Shown one piece after another: positions 42,514-53,506 of a stretch of DNA of 64,000 bases. This stretch comes from Torreya grandis (taxonomy: Eukaryota > Streptophyta > Pinopsida > Cupressales > Taxaceae). Each line of letters begins with the position of its first letter. Positions within the stretch are counted from its first letter, which is position 1. The stretch covers positions 1,849,001-1,913,000 of the forward strand of contig JARHVA010000638.1 of the NCBI GenBank assembly GCA_037957365.1. The letters run 5' to 3'. The position numbers and the translations under genes are program-made. A model generated the notes under the pieces. It did no database searches, was not told where the DNA came from, and saw only the letters and a program-made list of their open reading frames with translations.

Positions 42514-43035
42514 AGTTTTTATCTCTCACAAGAACACATAGGGTTTCCAAGGCAAAGAGAAAGAAAACAAAGGTTTATACATGTTATTAATAGAATAAAA
42601 ACATCTCATCCCTCTTAGTAGACATAGGTGCAAGTGCAAAGTAATTATAATTTATGCTCTTTCATAATGAACTAATATATATGGAGGATAAACTTGTCTA
42701 TATATATCCACAAACTTTGTTTCAAACCTAAGTTATCACATGTCTATTTTATCATGTTTTCCATAGTCAGACACCTACTACAATCAACCAATTACCAAAA
42801 ATGCTAATTATATTACTCTTACTTATAATTAATATATTTAGCATATGCCACTTGTCAATCAATTATTATTTGCATTTAGTTTGATGCTTATATGTCATAT
42901 ATTACAATTTGAATCATCTTCTAATGTTTTATGCCTATTAAATATTGTTAAATAAAAAATAGGGTAAAACAATGAACATATCATCATCAATTTTACCTCA
43001 TGTTATATTGTATACTTATTTCAAGTTTTTCATCC

Positions 43036-43087
<52 letters not shown>

Positions 43088-43190
43088 TTATTATTAAGCT
43101 TAGTATTCAACAACTACATTAGGAGATTAATTTTCTTACACATTGGTTGTTTATCATATAGGACTTTGATTACTTTCCATGTTTTCCAAG
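42514..43190. other. Spacer between elements D and B with (AT)n
   Basis: No coding motif. A 23-unit (at)n run lies at 43039-43084. The last bases, ccaag, should be the target duplication of element B; the partner lies beyond the window. Confidence 0.5.
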
Positions 43191-44424
43191 TGTTTTAACT
43201 ATTTAGGACTTAGTTTATGTAAATACTATGTTGGTAAAGGGATGAGTATAACAATAACTTAGAATAAAAATATGATATAATTGATTTGACAAACCTTTCT
43301 CAAAATAGTAAAGATATAAAGAAAAAGTACTTACCTGGAGTAAAATAGGTATTTTTGGGACTCAAAAGCATGAAATAGGCTAGAGAAATCGTCAGACACT
43401 TTTTGTTCTATGACTATAGCTAAAATATGGCTTCAAACAATAGTTCTCTTATGTGTATATTAGCACCATGTGGTACTAGTGTCCAATTATGTGTTAGTGT
43501 CCCTCTTGGAGGAGTTATCTTGAAATTTTAAAAAAGCTATGAGAGGTTTTAAGGGAACTATATGTGTTTTTTTATCTTTTGGAAGCTTACTTGTGTGACT
43601 AATTTCATTGAATATGTTTTGAAACACTAATGAGTACCTACACACATGAAACAACAACTAGATTAAATGCAAAATAAAGGAAAAAAAACTAGGTTGTGGG
43701 ATATTAAGATCATGTAGACTAAAACCCATGTTATCTTGGCCACTTCTTACATTAACCCTAATGCTAGGGGTCTCAAATCGCATGTAGTTATCCCTTAAGT
43801 AATTTGCATAATCAATGCATATGGTATGATAGAATGACTTTTGATTAGGCCCTTCTTTGATCAAGCATGCAATGTCCAAATATAATAGCTGAGTAATATG
43901 TAGATTATTGAGCTATACTATTGATTGATTATATGTAATTATGTGCCAAAATAGTACGTGCTAGATGTAAAATGCCTTATGAGGCTCTTTATATAGAAGT
44001 AGATTTAATTTAAATGTAAGACCTTGTTTGATAGCTAAAAATTTGAAAAAGAGAGATAAAAACATAAGATAAGGCTCCAAGTAAGGTTAGGACCCAAAAT
44101 ATAGGATAAAAATGACCATCTAACACTAGAGCCATAATTAAACACTGGCACCACGTGGCACTACTGTCATAATAATGGTGCTAGTGTCTTGAGGTCTAAA
44201 AATAGAGTTAAGACTAGGTAAGATAAGCTAGGGGTGGCTATGACTGGGATGAGGTGACTCAAGACCACTAGGGGTGTCAAAATAGGGAAATAAGACATAA
44301 AATAGATCAAAAGACCCAAAATGACCATATGAATAAGGGTTGTATTCATTACTAAGACCTTCATGTGAAAGAGCAATAAAAAACATAGTATTTATGGTTA
44401 CTTAAGAAAATTAGGGTGTATACA
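43191..44424 (-). repeat. 3' LTR of element B (1234 bases)
   Basis: On the - strand it starts TGTATACACCCTAA after the PPT and ends AGTTAAAACA. Its + strand start matches 52818-53506 closely, including ctagtgtccaattat and gagtacctacacacatgaaa. Confidence 0.85.
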
Positions 44425-44440
44425 TTTCTCCCCATTTTAT
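44425..44440 (-). promoter_or_regulatory. Polypurine tract of element B
   Basis: The - strand reads ataaaatggggagaaa directly before TGTATACACCC. Confidence 0.78.
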
Positions 44441-44654
44441 TCTAGTAATGCAATGAAATGAAAGTAATAGATTAAAATAAAAAGAGAAATGTGCACCTAT
44501 ACTTACCTATGTGGATGTGTTTTAGACTTGGCTAACTTATTAGCCAAAGAAAAGGATAAGAGTTGGAGTGAAGTATGTGAAGAGGACATCCATAATTTGG
44601 GTGTCATTTTTACTAAATTTGAATAGTGAACTGAATCATGTGGAACAAAAAATA

Positions 44655-44860
44655 TATTTTACACCCACCCTAATATCTAGATTGAATATGAGTATGTAAA
44701 CTAGTTATTTGGAAAACTAAGGCCCACTTGGCCCCATTCTAATATGTGTACTGAATATGAGTAGGAAAACTAAATTTATGCAGAAATAAAGCCTACTTTC
44801 TCCCACTCTAATGTGTGTACTAAATCTAAGTATGTAAATTAGGTCTAGTAGAAGGCTATG
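44655..44860. repeat. Three-copy repeat of about 70 bases
   Basis: Each copy holds cccaNNctaatNtNtNtactgaat followed by atgagtaNgNaaac, starting near 44662, 44732 and 44804. It lies just inside the 3' LTR of B. Confidence 0.7.
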
Positions 44861-45029
44861 GATCAACTACTACAAACATTCATATGACCCAAACTGGTGA
44901 AACCCTAGTGGTATCCTAGTGACATTTTGGTGATGATATGAGTGTAACTTGGCAATCTAAAAATAGAGATCAAGGACATGTGTTATGCATCATGCCCCTA
45001 ATCCTAATATCTGAATAATGTAGTTGTGT

Positions 45030-45385
45030 ATCTAAACATCTATATATCTGATTCAAAATGTATATCTATGTCAAACTATATATCTACATGAACTTGTATA
45101 TCTAAGTGAACCTATATATCTATGTCAAATTATATATCTATGTGAACCTATATATCTAAGTGAACCTGTATATCTACATCAAATTATATATCTAAGTGAA
45201 CTTCTATATTTATGTCAAATTATATATCTGAGTCAAATTATATATCTGCATGAAATTTTATATCTATGTCAAACCCGTGTGCCTAAATATTTGTATCTAA
45301 GTAGACCTATGTGTCTAAATATGTGTATCTGAGTGAATTTGTGTGTCTGAATATGTGTATATCTGAATCAATCTATGTGTATTTA
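45030..45385 (+). repeat. 18-base tandem array (tatatatctaNgtNaaNN)
   Basis: About 18 units, alternating between a gtcaaat type and a gtgaacc type, for example tatatatctatgtcaaat and tatatatctaagtgaacc. The end of the array drifts to gtgtNtctgaatat. The 18-base period is a multiple of three but stop codons are frequent. Confidence 0.88.
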
Positions 45386-46310
45386 CCCCTCTTTTGGTGA
45401 GAGAGTCTATATTGAGGTAAGGGTGTCTAGCCAAAAGTGGTAATGATCAAATGTGTTGGTGTTAATTAGTGGGCGTCATGTTGTTTTATGTTTCAATATT
45501 TTTTTCTATTGTGATGGAGTTGATTGTTGAAATTGGTAATGGGATAGATGTTTGGTCTATAATGATTTAATTATATTAATATTAATTTTTTCATTTTATA
45601 TATTTAAAAGTGATCAAGATATTGGTTTGGCCAATATAGGGTGAGGTACATTGAGGTCAAGTCCTACGTGCAAGAATGGCTTGTAAATCAAAGATATGAT
45701 TCTCTAGATATTGTGTTGGAAAGAGTATGGTATTAGTTGGTGAAAGTGGCATGCAAGGTCAACCTTAGTAAGGTGGCATTTTATAAATTTGACTTAAATA
45801 GGTTAGTTGATTAGTTTGACAATTTATTTGAATCATTTGAGTTGATAATTATTGTTTGTTCTAAGCTAGAGAGTATGTCAAGGAGATGAAGATTGACTTT
45901 GACCTAGTGTGAGGAGGTGAAGGCACTTACCCAGGATAGGGAGGAGGTTACCTTGGTAAGGAGCCTTTAATTTTTATTATGTTTATCATTTTTAGTACAT
46001 TTTTTTACTATTTTTATTAGAAATCTAGTAGTTTAGGGCCTTTTTTATAAATTTGGCACTTCTTTCCTAATATTGGCTCTAGTGTCCAAGACATGGCACT
46101 AGTGTCCTAAATATAGCACTATTGTCGAGTGTTATTATCCTATATGTAGTGCTAGTTTCTAGTAGGCCTAGTTATGATAGTTATTATTTTTTATTAGCAT
46201 TTGATGACTATTGTTGTCTATTGATCTTATATCTTACATTTCTAATGTCATATTTGGTTGTATTTTTGTAGTTTTATGTGTGCATGAAAGAGTTCTAGTG
46301 TGGCTAGATG
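45386..46310 (+). other. Region upstream of the antisense gene, possible exon and intron
   Basis: Positions 45880-45955 have a coding feel (GAAGATTGACTTTGACC onward) and end at a possible donor, ttggtaagg. This is followed by a T-rich stretch ending before 46283. It may be a first exon and intron, but no domain supports it. The word ggcactagtgtcc, also found in the B LTRs, recurs at 46075-46130. Confidence 0.35.
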
Positions 46311-48025
46311 ATGGAGACCTCATGGAGTCTGCCCTTGATAGATGCCAAAATGGCCATGGTAGAGAGCTAGTCTGATTTATGTGGCATCCTTAGAACCGAT
46401 GCCTTAGATAAACACATGATGAATGCATTGTGTGAGAGGTGGGATTCATATACCTACATGTTATGGTTATCAACTGAGGAGATGACTATTACCTTGGAGG
46501 ATGTGTATAGGATCATACAGTTACCTATTACTAGGTAGAGAGTAGTATTACAAGAGGATACTAGTGATTAAGATATATAGTGGGATGTTAGTATTTTTCT
46601 GTTATGTCTACATGGACTCATCATTTAGGGAGCCATAATAATATATTATTGTCATTGATTGTCATAGTAATTGTTTCATAGTCGACAAAGTTCTTAAGAA
46701 TTTTATTGGCTTTGTTTGTGGTTATATATGGGAGTGGGGTATCGATCTCCTATAGGATGCATGAGATAGTGCAGGACATAAAAGAGCATGGTACCATATA
46801 CTTGTGGGGTTATACTAAGCTAGCCCACTTATACCATTTTATGTAGGAGATATGTGAATGAGGTATTGGATCTTCCACACTATTACAATGTTGGGCATAT
46901 GAGCATATAGCAATGAGTATACCAGTGTTACCTCAATGAGGTGATTGGGTCCACCCGTAATCATTTATAGAGAGGTGGATTGGGATGACCCACATGCCCA
47001 ATAGGATAATGATGTAGTTTTAGTAGGTGTTAGATAGGTTGATGGTCAAAGACATTATCCAAAGGCCCTATATGGGCTATGAGGGATGTCATGAAGGCAA
47101 TGCTCAACTAAGATAGGTTTGAGTGAGTTGTTGGTTATATGACCATTAGGTCAATGTATATGATAATTTGTAGTATGAGTGGGTCACATGATAGCTCAAT
47201 GTTACTCAAGATGTGCCCTCAATACTAGTGGTCTGGCTAAGGAGTTCCTGAGATCTAATGAGGCTAGGTAGTATGCCTAGACCATCAATTATAGAGTTAT
47301 CCCCAATTTCATTGATAGAGCAAGATCTAGTGATTAACATATCATATGTGGATGATGTAGGAGCTACTGATGCCTATATATCCTAGTAGAGAGAGCATAG
47401 ATGGGCACCTCTATTTTTGAGAGGTGGGATTATTATAGAGGATGTATTAGATGTGGATCCCCTTAGGGTTGTCAATGGTAAGTTATTATTGTATGTTTGT
47501 ATATTATATGTATTTGGTTACTTATTGACTTGGTTAAGTATCTAATGCATTATAATGGTATGTGTAAGTTCAAGTGATGATGAGTATTAGGAGACTACCA
47601 TTGAGTCTGTACTCAATGTACTGATATGGCATATTCTTGATGATGTCATAGATGATGGATTAGTGTCGAGGGCCACAAATTTTGATGTTCATGCCCATTT
47701 TTTCAATCAAGCTATCATAACTACTATGATTTATAGGTGAGTAGCTATAGATAAGGATGAGGTGCATGGAAAGTTATAGAGATGGACCATGCCTACACCC
47801 TATTCTCTAGGTGGGGAAAGTATCTAGATAGTGGATGTTAGATACATCTATAGTGAGAGCATATAGATTTTATGGTTGGTCTAGGTGTGTTAAGTGAGAA
47901 ATATTAGATGTAGGCATCAACTGAGGTCATAGAGGGATAGTGGGTCCAACAGTTCCAGTATGTATATGTCTGAGAGTGAAAGTGAGGGAGATATTCCTAG
48001 TGGCTATGTCCATATTATTGAGTGA
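46311..48025 (+). pseudogene. Plant mobile domain (PMD)-like gene, antisense to element B
   Basis: From an ATG at 46311 the + frame reads METSWSLPLIDAKMAMVES, a stop, then LCGILRTDALDKHMMNALC, ERWDSYTYMLWLSTEEM and TITLEDVYRIIQLPIT. This matches the PMD hallmark, in which an ERW strip and an aromatic T-F/Y-x-L strip precede E-M/C-T-I-T-L-E-D-V. After a frame change (intron or indel), 46760-46910 reads HEIVQDIKEHGTIYLWG, YTKLAHLYHFM and GSSTLLQCWAYEHI, the WG.A.LA.LY and LLQ.WA.E. strips of the same domain. The stretch to 48025 is less clear but ends in an acidic SESESEGDIPSGYVHIIE tail; a gtaagt at 47479 could be an intron donor. PMD proteins in plants include MAIN/MAIL1 and many transposon-borne copies. 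Six or more stops make this copy a pseudogene. Confidence 0.75.
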
Positions 48026-48472
48026 TGTACAATATTTTCATTGAAACTATCTTCTAAGTTATATATATGGATGGTTGTGTTTATATGGGCACTATGTATA
48101 TTGGTATTTTGATCTAGTTATATTGTGCATGTTTGCATGTGTTTAATTATTTTGATTGTGTTAAATAATGATATTGGTATATGATATTTTTCAAAGTAAT
48201 GGTAATGATTTTTTATCTATTTATAAATGTTTAAGTAAACATGTGTCGTGGAATAGGAATGTTATTTTGTAGTATAGGCTTTATATAATTATAATATGAT
48301 ATATGCATGTAGATCATGTGACTACTAGGGTGTGCCTTATTTGAACCTAGATGGTATGATGAACAAATAAACATACTACTCATGTTGTGTTGGTGTAGAA
48401 TTAATCTCTAGAATTGATATTTTGTGTGATGCACTACTAATGGCTAGCTATGTAGACTCTATAGTAAAGAGC

Positions 48473-48800
48473 TTGATTGGCTATCATGCTAAAATTGTGC
48501 TCTGGGCTCTATGATCTATGGAAAATATATTGATTGAATATTTTACTATGTTCAAATGTTTGTGATTTATTGTAAATGTATTGATTGGTGATCGAACTAA
48601 GACTATGCTCTAATTTCTATGATTATTTCTAAATATCTTGATTGGTTTTTGAACTAAGACTATGCTCTAATATCTGTGATTGTTTCTAAATATCTTGACT
48701 AGTGTACGAACTGAGATTATGCTTTGATCTTTATGATTGTTTCCAAATATCTTAATTGGTGTATAAACTAAGGTTGTGCTTTGATATCTTTGAACTAGTT
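48473..48800. repeat. 57-base minisatellite, ~6 degenerate copies
   Basis: Units start ttgattggt and carry gaactaagactatgctctaa then gattgtttctaaatatc. The last three or four copies are the clearest; the first two have drifted. It lies between gag and the antisense gene of B, where pol would be expected. Confidence 0.85.
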
Positions 48801-48959
48801 TTCATCTCTACTAAATCCTTGGTGCACAAGATCGCTCATATATAGGTTTCCTAGAAACCACATGACTCATACGATGAGTAACCAATTGATCCTTAAAAGG
48901 AATGTCCTAGGATAACTGTATGATAGAGGAGTGTGATCTAGGAGACTATGGATACTATG

Positions 48960-50111
48960 ATCTTGGTGCCCCCTATGTGAATTATATGGTTCCTTTATTG
49001 ACATACTAGTTAATGTGGTTTGGGAGTGCATAATAGTGATAGTCTGAATGTCCATTTATCTTATGAAAATTGCAATATGGCTTATTTTGTACCCTATGTA
49101 AATGGTGTGATGGATGATGATTAATAGTAGGAAGTGTGATCATATCCTTATCTAATAATGTAATCAAGATGTCATGAGGCCTATCTCCATCTAAAAATTA
49201 TATAACCCCTCTCTATGTGTGCTTTTCTCTACTCATTGTAGGAGGTGCTCTGTGAAGTGGCTCTTTGTACTTGTTGAGTATTTTTATTAGTTTTTATATT
49301 CCACTAGTTTCTTAATCATGAGTAGAGTAGGTTCTTGTTCCATGTTAGATGACCATGACTATGAGAGATCTAAGTCCAAATCTATCTTTGAATGTGTCTC
49401 AACTAGTCTTAACTTTTTTTCAAATCTTAGAGCTATGTAACATAGATGTTTGAATGATTTGGATGTTTCATATAGCAATTTCTCTTTAAGAGGAAGAACG
49501 AGTCCTCTATCAAAAATTTACTGTGCCTCTAAATTTGTTGGTTGGTAAATCAATTGATGCATACATGTTTTAAATCTGAGAATGTATTCATTTACTATTT
49601 TTTACTGGGTCTGGTGTAATGAAGGTAACCTCTTATATGTGACTCAAGGTCACTTTTTATAAATATAATACATGAGAAAGAATTCTTCTAACTCATCGTA
49701 TGTGTATAGTGAACCACTAGGGAGTGAATGATGAAACTTATCTATTGCTCAACCCTCTAGAGTTAGAGTAAATAATTTTAAGAGAATCAAATTTCTAGTG
49801 ACATGTGCCATAGATTTCATGTAATCTTCAAGATTCAATTATGGACATCCATGTCCATCAAACTTTGGTAATGCCGGTATATGTAACTTTGATGGAAAAG
49901 TTGCATTGAAAATTCTACGTGGGATGGGATTATTATGGATGGATTTGGAATCTTCCCATGAGTGATATGCTTTACTTTACAATGTGATATGGTGTACTTG
50001 TTGTTTTAAAGCACCCATGACATGAATCAAGGATATTACCACTTGTGAAGGTATATTAGCATCATCAAGAGGTTTGTTTAATTCTTGAATTTTGTTATTT
50101 TTCTTAGCCAT
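48960..50111 (-). pseudogene. Ty3/gypsy gag core and zinc knuckle of element B
   Basis: From an ATG at 50111 the frame reads MAKKNNKIQELNKPLDDANI, then LHIPALPKFDGHGCP, LNLEDYMKSMAHVTRNL, LLKLFTLTLEG and YTYDELEEFFLMYY. This is the retrotransposon Gag core: a LPKFDG entry, a LxxLF..L.G helix and a final F...Y helix. After a frame shift, EKLLYETSKSFKHLCYIAL and FEKKLRLVETHSK follow. Near 49025-49080, CNFHKINGHSDYHYYALPNH is a knuckle of the C-x2-H-x3-GH type with the last cysteine changed to Tyr. Single stops punctuate the core (for example after CP and EG). No protease follows. Confidence 0.75.
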
Positions 50112-50384
50112 TGGTATATTTCATTGGGAACATTTTTTAGAGAGGATTGGTTTGCTCTTTGTAACATTTAGAAGTGTGATATCTTAGACCCGGTTAGAGT
50201 GAAACGAGATATCATCCTCATTTAGGTTATGTGGAGAAACATGTTCTACTATAGTAAGAGGGGTTGAGGGAGATTCATTGGTATCTCTTATTTTGTTAAT
50301 TTGTAAAGAAGTATCACATGCTAATAGACTAGAATGTAGCTTATTATCATGTGAATGTAAGTTATGTAAACTATGAACATAAGA

Positions 50385-50385
<1 letters not shown>

Positions 50386-50434
<49 letters not shown>
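50386..50434. repeat. (TG)n microsatellite
   Basis: About 24 tg units within the gag spacer of B. His-Thr repeats in overlapping frames are artefacts of it. Confidence 0.98.
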
Positions 50435-50437
<3 letters not shown>

Positions 50438-51234
50438 AACATGTGACCTAGAATTTTTTTGAAAAATATAAATAGGTGAATTAAGAGGATAAATAGAAGG
50501 TTTATATTCCATGTCTTATTCACCATAATCATAGTAATCATCATTATTCAAAGGTTTATCAAAACCAAAGTTTAATTCACTTGTATAACTAAGAGTAGAA
50601 GAAGTATCATTAAAATGCTCACTAAGAGAGAGAGTAAGATAAGATTTTAAATTTTTACTATTATGCAAGGTATCATCATGTGTGGGTATAATGCAATGCA
50701 TTTCTTCACTAGCTATGTGTGGAGTGCATGAATGATTATTATTTTCAGTCTTGGAGTCAAGGGTAGAAGAAGTATCAATCATGTTTTCATTTTGCATATC
50801 ATGACATGTAGGAGAAGAGTTAGAAACATTTGAATTATCAATATGTTGCAAAGAATCATTGCATTGAGCTTAAAATATAAAAGGAGATGATAGAATAATT
50901 TCATCTACCTTAGTTTGTACATTGGTAAAAGGTGTAATATCATTAGTATAAGATTTTTTGAATTTAACTAAAAGGGTAAAGAAGATGCAATGCTCTTATC
51001 TACTTTACTTGAATCATGCAAAAGTGTATTTTACGTATTTCACTTATATTGATTTAAATTGAATAAGGAGGTAATGAAATTAGTTAAAAGTATAGGATCA
51101 CATTGGAAAAAATCAACACCAACAAGAATGTTAGGTTGTGGAGCTAAAAGCTTCACTAGGATGCAAACAGGAGAAGTTATGGAGGTTGCAGGAAGTGTTG
51201 CGAAGTGTCACAGACACCGGCATCGGTCAGGACA

Positions 51235-51329
51235 ACCGACGATGGCAGGAGGGAGACAGGAAGGCAACCGACGTCGGTCATGGATCGATTGGCATCGGCA
51301 CCCCCAGACAGCCAGGGATCGACGTCGGT
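51235..51329. promoter_or_regulatory. Cluster of CCGAC (DRE/CRT-like) motifs in the solo LTR
   Basis: RCCGAC cores occur at 51235-51240, 51267-51272, 51273-51278 (reverse) and 51324-51329 (reverse). Two of them form the palindrome accgacgtcggt. They lie 140-235 bases upstream of the TATA box. RCCGAC is the core bound by DREB/CBF factors in plants; binding here is inferred. Confidence 0.55.
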
Positions 51330-51467
51330 CACCTGTGGTTTGAGCTGCGAGTATGTTACGGGCAGTTGGTTGACGAACCAAGTGTTTGCATGTTTAGAGC
51401 TATTCTTAGACTGAGAGCTGCGGATTTAATTATTGTATTATTGTCTAATTATTGTTTGGATGGGATC

Positions 51468-51475
51468 TATATATG
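51468..51475 (+). promoter_or_regulatory. TATA box of the solo LTR
   Basis: tatatatg in the context gggatctatatatggactc corresponds to gggatctatttatagaccc in the G LTRs. Confidence 0.65.
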
Positions 51476-52416
51476 GACTCATGATTGTATTGTAAAATGT
51501 GTGCTAGAAAGCCAGAGAGCTTTTAGAGAGAGCTAGTGTAGCTCCTCCTAGTTCCAAGGGGTGCTGAGTGTGTATGATCAGGGAGAGTTGCAAGGTCTGC
51601 AAGGTCAAGGAGCTGATCCACTGGAGTACTGGTTGAAGAATCATAAGGACTTGGTGAGGCAAGGACAAGGGTTCTTCAGGGGTGTAGAGATATCTACATG
51701 GTGAGTAAGGTCTAGTGATTTGCAGGTAGCAGCAGAGAGCAGGAGATCTACTTGGAGTACGGTTGTGTACTTGGTGAACTGGCAGCGTGTTACTGACTGG
51801 TTGGAGAGGTGAACATCAATTCTGTATTGGAGTTGATCGTTGGGACCGAGAGAGAGAGGGAAGAAGGTCTTGAGGTGTGGCGAACCTTTGAGGTGGAGGA
51901 AGAAGTGGCATCTTCCTTATTGTATATTCTTCTATGTATATAATACAATTGTGTATTGTCTCTTAATTCCTGTGTTGTTTCATATTTCTAGTTACTTATT
52001 GATTCTGGTATATTTCCGTGTTTAGTTGCTAATACAAGAAGTAATCACATGTGTTCTAATTGGTAGAGCAAGATCCTGACTCAGTAGGGATTTGAGCATG
52101 TTTATTGTTTTGGGGTTTCCCTGACAAAGAAGTTATTTTGGTATTATATTGCTAGTTTGATTTTGAGGTGTAAGAGAAGAGGGAGAGGAAAGAGAAGAAG
52201 TTGTATCTAGTAGATCCTCATCAACATTTTCATTGTCATGATCATAGTAATCCTCATATCCATAATTAAAATAATAGTCATCATCATTAGTATAAATGAA
52301 ATAATTATCATGTGATATGTGAAATCTTGAAAATTTGTCTATTCATTGTTATAATTATGAAAAAAAATAAAAAAATCATCAACTGGGTGAGGGCTAGGAA
52401 GCTTCTTGGATGCCAT

Positions 52417-52800
52417 TTTAAACTTGCCAAAGAATATAATGTAAATAGTTAATAACAAGCACACAAGAGGTATAATGTAATCTAACATAGGTATATATAC
52501 AACTATAATAAATATTTAACCCAATGTGTAGAATAAATTAGGATTGTAATTGAAACCCTAATTGCTAGTATTTGGATGTATAAGAACCTAGTATGTGAAT
52601 CTAGGATTTGAATGAGGGTTGTTTTGAAAAAAATTAAATTATATTAAAGTAATGAAACTATAATATATGATTAATTTTAATGAACTATATTGCACCAAAA
52701 AATTAGAAAAAAATAGAATTTTTTAACCCTAATTTGGTGCACAAAACTTTGAAGAAGGTAAACCCTAGGCAAAACTAGGGTTTTAAGCAATATTCGAAGT
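52417..52800 (-). other. Leader of element B
   Basis: The stretch lies between PBS and the gag ATG; no motif was seen. Confidence 0.5.
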
Positions 52801-52815
52801 AAGATGGATTCACCA
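52801..52815 (-). promoter_or_regulatory. Primer-binding site of element B
   Basis: The - strand reads tggtgaatccatctt two bases after the LTR end. It starts with the TGG expected from a tRNA CCA tail. I cannot name the tRNA. Confidence 0.55.
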
Positions 52816-52817
52816 AA

Positions 52818-53506
52818 TGTTTTAACTATTTATTACTTAGTTTATGTAAATATTATGTTGTTAAAGGGCTAAGTATAATAATAACTTGGAATGAAAATAG
52901 GAAATAATTGATCTGACAAACCTTTCCCAAAATATCAAAGATATAAAGAAAGAGCACTTATTTGGAGTAAATTTTTGTGATTCAAGAGGCTAAAACAAGT
53001 TGGAGAAATAGTTAGACATATTTTTTTTTATGATTGTAGATTAAATATAGATTTAGAAAGTAGCACCCTTATGTGGATAGTAGCACCATTAGGTGCTAGT
53101 GTCCAATTATGGCACTAGTGTCCCTCTTAGATGAGCTTTTTGTAACTTTCAAGAAAGCTACAAGAGGTTTTAGGGGACCTATAGGTGGTTTTATGTCTTT
53201 CGAAAGCTTGCCTATGTCACTATTTTTATTGAATATCTTATAAAACCCTAATGAGTACCTACACACATGAAACAATAACCAGATCAAATGTAAAAGAAAT
53301 AGAAAATTTGGGTTGTGTTATATTATGATCACATGAAGCAAAACCCCTATTATCATGGCTATGACCTACATTAAACCCAATGTTAGGGGTCTCACATTTC
53401 ATTTAGTTATCCTTTATAGAATGTGCATAATCAACGTGCACAGTATGCTAGAATGAATTTTACATAGGCCCTTCTTTGATCAAACATGCAATGTATAAAT
53501 GTAATA
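52818..53506 (-). repeat. 5' LTR of element B, interrupted by element F
   Basis: It aligns with 43191-43886 with moderate divergence. It stops at gtaatgtaata-type sequence where F begins; the rest should lie beyond the window. Confidence 0.85.

Larger units (their letters stand above)
51129..52126 (+). mobile_element. Copia solo LTR (998 bases), relative of element G
   Basis: It starts TGTTAGGTTGTGGAGC and ends ttccctgaca. It is flanked by perfect aagaa duplications (51124-51128 and 52127-52131). Its layout equals the G LTR: an aaaagcttca phrase, a cluster of CG-rich cgtcgg motifs, a TATA box, gggaccgagagag-type middle sequence and gagcaagatcctNac near the end. No internal domain remains, so it arose by recombination between two LTRs. 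Open frames of 69-132 codons inside it come from local GC richness and are not genes. Confidence 0.93.
50113..52416 (-). pseudogene. gag N-terminus and acidic spacer of element B, split by a solo LTR
   Basis: An ATG at 52416 opens MASKKLPSPHPVDDFFIFF, ending in a stop after about 27 codons. A shifted frame then reads DDDYYFNYGYEDYYDHD and a serine-threonine run. The copia solo LTR (51129-52126) cuts in here. Beyond it, 50851-50516 encodes a 111-residue Ser/Asn/Asp-rich stretch ending NNDDYYDYGE. The shared DDYY-tyrosine motif on both sides suggests a duplicated acidic segment. It is unlike normal gypsy Gag N-termini, and I do not know its role. Confidence 0.5.
43191..53506 (-). mobile_element. 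Element B: Ty3/gypsy element with an antisense extra gene
   Basis: Homologous LTR sequence occurs at 43191-44424 and 52818-53506; both start tgttttaactattta on the + strand. A PPT lies beside the left LTR and a PBS beside the right, so the element reads on the - strand. From 5' to 3' it holds a gag start and acidic spacer (52416-50113), a Gag core and zinc knuckle (50111-48960), a 57-base minisatellite, a plant-mobile-domain-like gene on the opposite strand (46311-48025), and two short tandem arrays. No protease, RT or integrase was found. Its 5' LTR is broken by element F, so the right end is outside the window. A copia solo LTR interrupts gag. Confidence 0.8.

Noticed and set aside
44655..45385. 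Possible CRISPR-like array of short repeats
   Set aside because: Units are directly contiguous and degenerate without unique spacers, and the context is a plant retrotransposon.
50321..50512. 63-codon - strand frame with His-Thr repeats
   Set aside because: Product of the (tg)n tract; no flanking motif.
51059..51536. Three overlapping + frames (94, 132 and 69 codons)
   Set aside because: They lie in the GC-richer cgtcgg part of the solo LTR in three different frames; low stop density follows from base composition.
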